A DNA stretch of 36,915 bases. Origin: Candidatus Sumerlaeia bacterium. GTDB taxonomy: Bacteria > Sumerlaeota > Sumerlaeia > SLMS01 > JAHLLQ01. Within the stretch, counting starts at the first letter, position 1. Each line of letters starts with the position of its first letter. A program made the position numbers and the translations under genes. The stretch is taken from positions 1 through 36,915 of the forward strand of contig JANQSL010000137.1 of the NCBI GenBank assembly GCA_028284075.1. The letters run 5' to 3'. Under the pieces are notes generated by a model. It was not told the origin of the DNA, made no database searches, and saw nothing but the letters and a program-made list of their open reading frames with translations. This document shows, one piece after another, positions 32,738-36,915 of the stretch.

Positions 32738-34116
32738 GGTTTTCGCCAAACCACGTCCGTTACCCGCCAGGTTCCTTGTGATTCCTCTTCCAACTGGATG
32801 GTGACAAACATCAGAACCTCTTCATTGCGTCCTCTGATCTCAGTTCTGGCGGTTTGTCGCCCCTGAGGTGTCAGGGCGGTGGTCACTCCGGAGTTGCCTT
32901 TCACGTTTCCCGTTTTTTCAAGCTCCTCAAGAAGAGCCTTTGTCTTGGGTTGAACCCCAGATGCCGCAAGAGTCGTGGCACCATTCAAATCTCCCCGCTC
33001 GACATCTTCAAAGTACTCGGCGGCTGTTGCGAAGGCGGTTTTCGGTTCCGGTGGTTTGTACAGAAACTTCGTCATTCCGAAAACGACCGCTGCTGCCACG
33101 GCTGCAAACAAGAGAACGATTCCCGCCGTTTTTGCCAGCGTGCCTCCACTCTTCTTCTTTTTCTTTTCAACAGTCTCAGGTGGTTTGCGCGCCACTTTCG
33201 AGATCGGTATGGAGGCGGCGTCGGTGACGGAATCCGCCGGCACTTCACGGCCTTCCTTTTTTGCCTTTCGCGCCTCCTTCTGAAGCTCTTTTACGGCTTT
33301 TTCCCGATCGCGGCGCAGGATCTTCAAGTCCTGCTCGGCATCATTACGAATCCAGCGTTTCAATGCTCCTTCAAGAATACGCGCATCCCCGTAACTGCCT
33401 CCCTGCGAGAACAATCCGGCGGTCAATACTTGCGTCAGCTTCGGTGTCGGCAGTGCTTCTCTGAGGTCCTCCACATGCTGTGGCAAGTCGTCACGTTGAA
33501 GAATACAATCCACCAGCATCCAGGCGATCGCGTAGGAATCCGCGTTGATCAGCTTCGGCTGTGCGGAACCCGGCAGCTCCGGTGCCGTGTAGCGCCCGTC
33601 AGCGAGAAGGGGGGCCGTTTCGTTGGCGTCGGGCGCCACGGGAACGATCCGCAGCGGGTTGGATTTTCTTGTTGGGTCGAGTATGATGGTATCAGGCGTG
33701 GGATTGATGAGGAGCAGATTGAGGTTATACGCATTTCCCAGAGTTTCGCTCAGCGCTCGAAACCATCGGGCAAGTTGCAATGGGTCGACAGGGTCCAGTT
33801 TGTCCGCTGAGGCCTCTCGAAGCGTTTCACCGCCGGGGTCATCCACGACGACATAGGGAACGGCGGTCTCCGCCGAAATTTCACGAATTCCAAGCAGGCC
33901 GTCCACCGCGGGACTGCTTTGTTTCCAGCGCTTGAGCGTTTCAAGGGAAGTGTTAAACAGCTTCATGCCGGCGGTCGTCGTATAGGCGACGAACAGCACA
34001 CGGCCAAACCGCTGGTGCTCGGCGCGCCACAACTCACCCCAGGCGCCTTCCACCACCAAGTGATTTGTGACTATTCCCTGGCCGGGAATCTCCCGGCCGG
34101 ATTCACACATTGCCAT
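32734..34116 (-). CDS. Membrane-anchored pseudokinase with extracytoplasmic C-terminal domain
   Basis: The 460-residue product has a degenerate Ser/Thr-kinase-like cytosolic domain (about 10-255), a Lys/Glu-rich helical linker (about 262-325), one transmembrane helix (about 331-353) and a C-terminal domain of about 100 residues outside. Kinase remnants are VVEGAWGELWRAEH (glycine-loop position), RYTAPELPG (APE motif) and NADSYAIAWM (helix F Asp). The catalytic Lys, HRD and DFG are absent: the loop reads LLLINPTPDTIILD. The C-terminal part (FATAAEYFEDVERGDLNGAT ... GTWRVTDVVWRKP) resembles NTF2-like stress or lumazine-binding domains. A likely role is signal sensing or scaffolding rather than phosphorylation (inference). 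GGTGA precedes the ATG. It lies downstream of the rplT terminator, so it needs its own promoter in 34117-34186. Confidence 0.8.
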   Translation of the reverse strand: MAMCESGREIPGQGIVTNHLVVEGAWGELWRAEHQRFGRVLFVAYTTTAGMKLFNTSLETLKRWKQSSPAVDGLLGIREISAETAVPYVVVDDPGGETLREASADKLDPVDPLQLARWFRALSETLGNAYNLNLLLINPTPDTIILDPTRKSNPLRIVPVAPDANETAPLLADGRYTAPELPGSAQPKLINADSYAIAWMLVDCILQRDDLPQHVEDLREALPTPKLTQVLTAGLFSQGGSYGDARILEGALKRWIRNDAEQDLKILRRDREKAVKELQKEARKAKKEGREVPADSVTDAASIPISKVARKPPETVEKKKKKSGGTLAKTAGIVLLFAAVAAAVVFGMTKFLYKPPEPKTAFATAAEYFEDVERGDLNGATTLAASGVQPKTKALLEELEKTGNVKGNSGVTTALTPQGRQTARTEIRGRNEEVLMFVTIQLEEESQGTWRVTDVVWRKP

Positions 34117-34186
34117 AACGTATCACCGCCGGATCCGGCTGATTAAACCAGTGTCATCGTCCCTTCCCCAAGTCGGGGCCGGTCAA

Positions 34187-34216
34187 CGAAAACCCGCCGT
34201 CCATCAGAACGGCGGG
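34187..34216 (-). terminator. Rho-independent terminator of infC-rpmI-rplT
   Basis: On the minus strand CCCGCCGT (34216-34209) and ACGGCGGG (34200-34193) form a perfect 8-bp GC-rich stem with an 8-base loop, followed by TTTT. It begins 31 bases after the rplT stop, so it closes the ribosomal operon and separates it from the pseudokinase gene on the same strand. Confidence 0.85.
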
Positions 34217-34247
34217 CAGAATGTTGAAGGAATGTCGATGACAGGAA

Positions 34248-34646
34248 TCAGATGCTGGCGACCTCGCGAGTTGCCGACTTATCAGCGGAGGACTCCAGTG
34301 CCTGGCGTGCACGTTCGACGATGGCCTGGAAACCCTCAGGGTCGTGAATCGCAATTTCACTGAGCATCTTGCGGTCGATTTCGACACCGGCGATGTTCAG
34401 GCCATTGATCAGGCGCGAGTAGGAAATTCCGTTCATGCGGCAGGCGGCATTGATGCGCTGAATCCAGAGCGAGCGGAAATTGCGCTTGTTCTGCTTACGG
34501 TCGCGATAGGCGTAGGCCATGCCGCGCATGACGGTTTCCTTCGCGTTCTGAAAGAGACGATGCCGTCCGGAGTATGCTCCGCGGGCCGCCTTCAGGACTT
34601 TTTTGCGGCGCTTGCGCGACGCGGGATTGTTCGTTGCTCTCGCCAT
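34248..34646 (-). CDS. rplT: 50S ribosomal protein L20
   Basis: L20 binds 23S rRNA early in 50S assembly and, in several bacteria, represses its own operon. The 132-residue product carries RKRRKKVLKAARGAYSGRH, the RDRKQNKRNFRSLWIQRINA core, GISYSRLINGL and DRKMLSEIAI, all characteristic. It is about 14 residues longer than the usual 117-119 because of a C-terminal tail (SADKSATREVASI). GGAGG lies about nine bases before the ATG. It is third in the infC-rpmI-rplT operon, 75 bases after rpmI, and is followed by a strong terminator. Confidence 0.97.
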   Translation of the reverse strand: MARATNNPASRKRRKKVLKAARGAYSGRHRLFQNAKETVMRGMAYAYRDRKQNKRNFRSLWIQRINAACRMNGISYSRLINGLNIAGVEIDRKMLSEIAIHDPEGFQAIVERARQALESSADKSATREVASI

Positions 34647-34721
34647 GACGTCTGGCCTCCGTTTGGAAGAGTGGGGCGGGGGAGTGGGTGACGCGCCGAA
34701 TATCTGACGCCGACGCCCCGG

Positions 34722-34916
34722 TTAGTTGCTCAGCAGTATCTTCAGTCGCTTCTCGTCCGTCAGGTTCAGAACCTTGTGTTTGCGAAGCTGACGTTTGCGC
34801 TTCTGGTCCTTCTTCGTCAGGATATGGCGAAGTCCCTGTTTCTTGTGCTTCACGCGTCCCGAAGCAGTAATTTTCACGCGCTTTTTCACACCGGATTTGG
34901 ATTTCATCTTCGGCAT
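34722..34916 (-). CDS. rpmI: 50S ribosomal protein L35
   Basis: The 64-residue basic protein begins [20 protein letters not shown] and continues through [24 protein letters not shown], the L35 family pattern in full length. L35 is a late-assembling component of the large subunit. AAGGAG lies six to seven bases before the ATG. It sits 20 bases after infC and before rplT, in the conserved order. Confidence 0.97.
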   Translation of the reverse strand: MPKMKSKSGVKKRVKITASGRVKHKKQGLRHILTKKDQKRKRQLRKHKVLNLTDEKRLKILLSN

Positions 34917-34936
34917 GTGAGTGCTCCTTTGATGCC

Positions 34937-35488
34937 TCAGCTTGCTTTCGGCTCTTGTGCGTTCGCTGCGGGCTTCCAGTCCTTCCGCCTCGTGACGATC
35001 AGATGGACGAACTTGCCCTGCTTCTGTGCGGGTTTTTCAATCTCCGCAATATCCTTCATGTCTTCCATGACCGCCGCGATCAGGTTTTCGCCCAACTGCG
35101 GCTTGGTGATTTCCCGTCCGCGGAACTGCAGCGTGAACTTCACCTTGTCGCCTCTCTCAAGCGCTTCCCGCGCCTTGCGCAGCTTCGTGCCCCGGTCATG
35201 CGGATCGATGGTAACCCGCATCTTGATCTCCTTCAGCTCCGAAGCGCGTCCTTTCTTGCGGGACTCCTTCAGCTTCCGTTTCTGCTCATACATGACCTTC
35301 TTGTAGTCAAAGATCCGGCAGACCGGCGGTTTTGCGTCAGGGGCAACTTCCACAAGGTCGAGCTGTGCGGTTCGTGCCCGTTCAAGAGCATCCTCGATGG
35401 GCACAATTCCGAGCTGCTCGCCGTCCGAGCTGATCAGCCGCACTTCAGGGACGCGAATCTGATCGTTCACGCGTGAATCAGGCTTGAT
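34937..35488 (-). CDS. infC: Translation initiation factor IF-3, apparent AUC start
   Basis: IF-3 binds the 30S subunit, prevents premature 50S joining and checks the start codon and initiator tRNA. The product has the N-domain [20 protein letters not shown] and [12 protein letters not shown], the linker helix [13 protein letters not shown], and the C-domain [18 protein letters not shown] to [14 protein letters not shown]. The first conventional start is GTG at 35470, but it has no Shine-Dalgarno sequence and would cut the usual [12 protein letters not shown]-terminus. ATC at 35488 restores it (183 residues) and lies exactly seven bases after a perfect AAGGAGGA. Rare AUU/AUC-type starts on infC are established as part of IF-3 autoregulation. 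The gene heads infC-rpmI-rplT and is preceded by a structured leader. Confidence 0.95.
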   Translation of the reverse strand: MKPDSRVNDQIRVPEVRLISSDGEQLGIVPIEDALERARTAQLDLVEVAPDAKPPVCRIFDYKKVMYEQKRKLKESRKKGRASELKEIKMRVTIDPHDRGTKLRKAREALERGDKVKFTLQFRGREITKPQLGENLIAAVMEDMKDIAEIEKPAQKQGKFVHLIVTRRKDWKPAANAQEPKAS

Positions 35489-35495
35489 GGCGAAG

Positions 35496-35503
35496 TCCTC
35501 CTT
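35496..35503 (-). promoter_or_regulatory. infC: Shine-Dalgarno sequence deciding the infC start
   Basis: The minus strand reads AAGGAGGA here, a near-complete match to the anti-Shine-Dalgarno sequence. It lies seven bases before ATC 35488, the proposed infC start. The next start-like codon in frame, GTG 35470, would be 25 bases away. Confidence 0.8.
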
Positions 35504-35517
35504 GGGACCAAAAATGA

Positions 35518-35552
35518 ACGGGCGGAGAGCCCGATATCAGCTCTCCGCCCGT
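35518..35552 (-). terminator. Leader terminator/attenuator hairpin before infC
   Basis: A perfect 13-bp inverted repeat (35540-35552 with 35518-35530) and a 9-base loop form a very stable hairpin with core GGGCGGAGAGC / GCTCTCCGCCC. It is followed on the minus strand by GTTCATTTTT, a moderate U-tract, and then by the infC ribosome-binding site. Placed about 14 bases before that site with no gene upstream on this strand, it fits a transcription attenuator of the infC-rpmI-rplT operon rather than an ordinary end-of-gene terminator. Confidence 0.68.
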
Positions 35553-35840
35553 CTCGAAAGCATCATTCCGATCCGCAACAACGGACCGATCATGAAGAAC
35601 ATTTTTCGAAACAACCTGGTCACAACCCGATTCGAGGCGCTTGCAGGTGAGAAGCGGAGAGCTTCTACTTGGGTTTCCCCGCATGCGGGGAAGCCGAGGT
35701 AAGTGCGGTCACCAGTCACCGCCTGTCAAGCGGGAAGCAGTGTCCTGGCAGAGCGGCATGTCCCTCACCCCGCGAAATTCCTTTGCACGCATCCGGTCCA
35801 TCAGTGCCTTGTTGCCTTTTCCATGGAGCCCGGTTCAGCG

Positions 35841-36915
35841 ATGAGTGCTGACTGCAAAGCCTTGAAGATTCTCCACATAAACATGCACCTTGGCTGGGGT
35901 GGCCAGCCGAATCGGATTCTCATGACGTCCCGGGCGCTGCGTGACCTTGGTCATGAGGTCTGGGTTTCCGGGCCCAAAGGGGCTGAGCTGGTGGAGCGGG
36001 CCCGGCGGGCGGACTTTTCTGTCTTCGAAGACCTGACTCTCCGGCGGGGGTTTCGCCCGGTTCCTCAATTACGTGACCTCCTTCACCTTCGCCGGTTTCT
36101 GCAGGAGCAAAAATTCGATCTCATCGATACCCACGGCAGCCAGGATACCTGGGCAGTGGCAGAAGCCTTCGCGACAACGAGCAAGCCTCACCCGGCTTTT
36201 GTCCGGACGCGCCATAACATCTTTCCGGTTTCCAGGAACATTGCCAACCGGTGGCTCTATCGTGGGATCGACCATGTCGTGACCATTACCCCCCAGGTGA
36301 ATCAGTATCTCCATGGTCTTGTTCCGGCCGACGCCATCACCGCGATTCCCTCCGTGCCCGACCTCGACCGGTTCCAGGTTCACGATTCCCGAGAGGCCAT
36401 TCGGGCTGAACTCGGTTTCAGTGGCGACGAGCGCCTGATTGGCGTCGTTGCGCGCCTCGCTCCCGAGAAGGGCCATGACATTTTGTTGCGAGGAGCTCCG
36501 AAGATCCTCGAAGCCTTTCCCGGCGCCCGGTTTCTTTTTGTCGGGAAAGGCAGATCCCGAAACAGCCTTGGTGAACTGGTCAAATCACTTGGTATTGAGC
36601 ACGCGGTTCAGTTTCTCGGATTCCGCCAGGACGTGCCCCGTATTCACAAAGCACTCGATCTTTTCGTGCTCCCCAGCACCGAAGGCGAATCCCTCGGAAC
36701 CGCAATTCTCGAGGCTTTTCTTTCCGAAGTGCCCGTCGTGGCCACTGACGTTGGCGGGGTTTGCGAATCCGTACGGGATCGCCGGACAGGGCTTCTGGTT
36801 CCATCCCATTCGCCGGACGCTCTTTCTGATGCCGTCATCGAGCAGCTTTCGTCTCACGAGCGTGCCCGTGAATGGGCCCGAAACGGCCGCGAGATGGTGT
36901 TGGCGGAATTCAATT
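35841..36915 (+). CDS. GT4-family glycosyltransferase (3' partial)
   Basis: At least 358 residues are encoded, and the frame is still open at the right edge. The N-terminal Rossmann half starts KILHINMHLGWGGQPNRIL, with ALRDLGHEVWVSGP (nucleotide- and acceptor-binding start of GT-B enzymes) and a DTHGSQD segment. The C-terminal half has GVVARLAPEKGHDILL, RFLFVGKG, VQFLGFRQDV and LPSTEGESLGTAILEAF with the E-x7-E donor-sugar motif, then VPVVATDVGGVCESV and TGLLVP. This is the standard GT4 pattern, a retaining transferase using nucleotide sugars at the cytosolic membrane face, probably building LPS or another surface glycan. ATG 35841 has a weak GGAG 12 bases upstream; ATG 35823 is in frame but has none. 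It is divergent from infC. The donor and acceptor are unknown. Confidence 0.9.
   Translation, partial: MSADCKALKILHINMHLGWGGQPNRILMTSRALRDLGHEVWVSGPKGAELVERARRADFSVFEDLTLRRGFRPVPQLRDLLHLRRFLQEQKFDLIDTHGSQDTWAVAEAFATTSKPHPAFVRTRHNIFPVSRNIANRWLYRGIDHVVTITPQVNQYLHGLVPADAITAIPSVPDLDRFQVHDSREAIRAELGFSGDERLIGVVARLAPEKGHDILLRGAPKILEAFPGARFLFVGKGRSRNSLGELVKSLGIEHAVQFLGFRQDVPRIHKALDLFVLPSTEGESLGTAILEAFLSEVPVVATDVGGVCESVRDRRTGLLVPSHSPDALSDAVIEQLSSHERAREWARNGREMVLAEFN

Larger units (their letters stand above)
35489..35840. promoter_or_regulatory. Divergent spacer carrying the structured infC leader
   Basis: This 352-base stretch between infC (-) and the GT4 gene (+) encodes no credible protein. It holds the attenuator hairpin (35518-35552). 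A local hairpin AGAAGC/GCTTCT (35650-35666) has in its minus-strand arm and loop a GCTCTCCGC that repeats the terminator's 3' arm. A GC-rich imperfect palindrome (35672-35695, core TTCCCCGCATGCGGGGAA) lies further upstream. The infC promoter should lie above about 35700 and the GT4 promoter in the same region; I see no convincing -35/-10 boxes for either. Confidence 0.6.

Noticed and set aside
32854-33810. 318-codon plus-strand frame opposite the pseudokinase
   Set aside because: It is rich in Cys, Arg and Phe with no recognisable domain; the minus-strand frame has domain structure, a membrane helix and a correct ribosome-binding site.
35672-35695. GC-rich palindrome as an independent terminator
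   Set aside because: No U-tract follows on either strand; it is kept only as part of the infC leader description.

Overview
The window is chromosomal, gene-dense DNA from a Gram-negative bacterium. It holds 25 supported protein-coding genes, two of them cut by the window edges, plus an RNase P RNA gene. An outer membrane with LPS is implied by an LptD-like protein, an O-antigen ligase/polymerase-like protein, Lgt and the phosphatidylserine/phosphatidylethanolamine pair pssA-psd. I cannot fix the phylum from sequence alone. Golvesin-type secreted domains, glycine-rich secreted proteins and pseudopilin-like 'YDPTNGTVS' tails suggest an uncultivated FCB/PVC-type lineage such as Sumerlaeota or Hydrogenedentota; this is inference. 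I see no insertion sequence, prophage, CRISPR array or tRNA.

Layout. Positions 1-2155 (+) carry a siroheme/heme fusion gene (cobA-hemD, 5' end outside the window) and dapD. Positions 2152-16482 are one long minus-strand run. Read 5' to 3' it contains a repeat mini-protein and a glycine-rich secreted protein, lipA, a VanZ-like gene, psd, pssA, rsmB, an AttEFGH-like ABC system, an M20 amidohydrolase, hslU and lgt. Positions 16647-18431 (+) encode a large golvesin-domain secreted protein. Positions 18505-19662 (-) hold rnpB, a small membrane protein and an SRPBCC/AHSA1 protein. Positions 19895-21865 (+) encode a large secreted protein. Positions 21822-25353 (-) hold a three-gene module: a small YIDPGAG membrane protein, a two-domain methyltransferase and a membrane sulfatase-fold enzyme. 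surE and a secreted GH13 enzyme follow on the same strand up to 28256. Positions 28536-32737 (+) are lptD and an O-antigen ligase. Positions 32734-35488 (-) are a membrane-anchored pseudokinase and the infC-rpmI-rplT operon. A GT4 glycosyltransferase (+) runs off the right edge.

The genes are tightly packed. Five co-directional pairs overlap by ATGA, and two convergent pairs share a CTAG in which each strand reads its own TAG stop. Envelope biogenesis is the main theme: phospholipid, lipoprotein and LPS export, glycan transfer, and secreted proteins. It is mixed with translation genes (infC, rpmI, rplT, rsmB, rnpB).

The most interesting items are: a leader before infC with mutually exclusive terminator and antiterminator pairings, feeding an infC that appears to start with AUC; a second apparent AUC start on the golvesin protein; the module at 21822-25353, whose methyltransferase carries a kinase-like N-terminal half and whose sulfatase-fold partner has lost the formylglycine motif; a transmembrane pseudokinase; and a charged insertion of about 70 residues inside the CobA domain.
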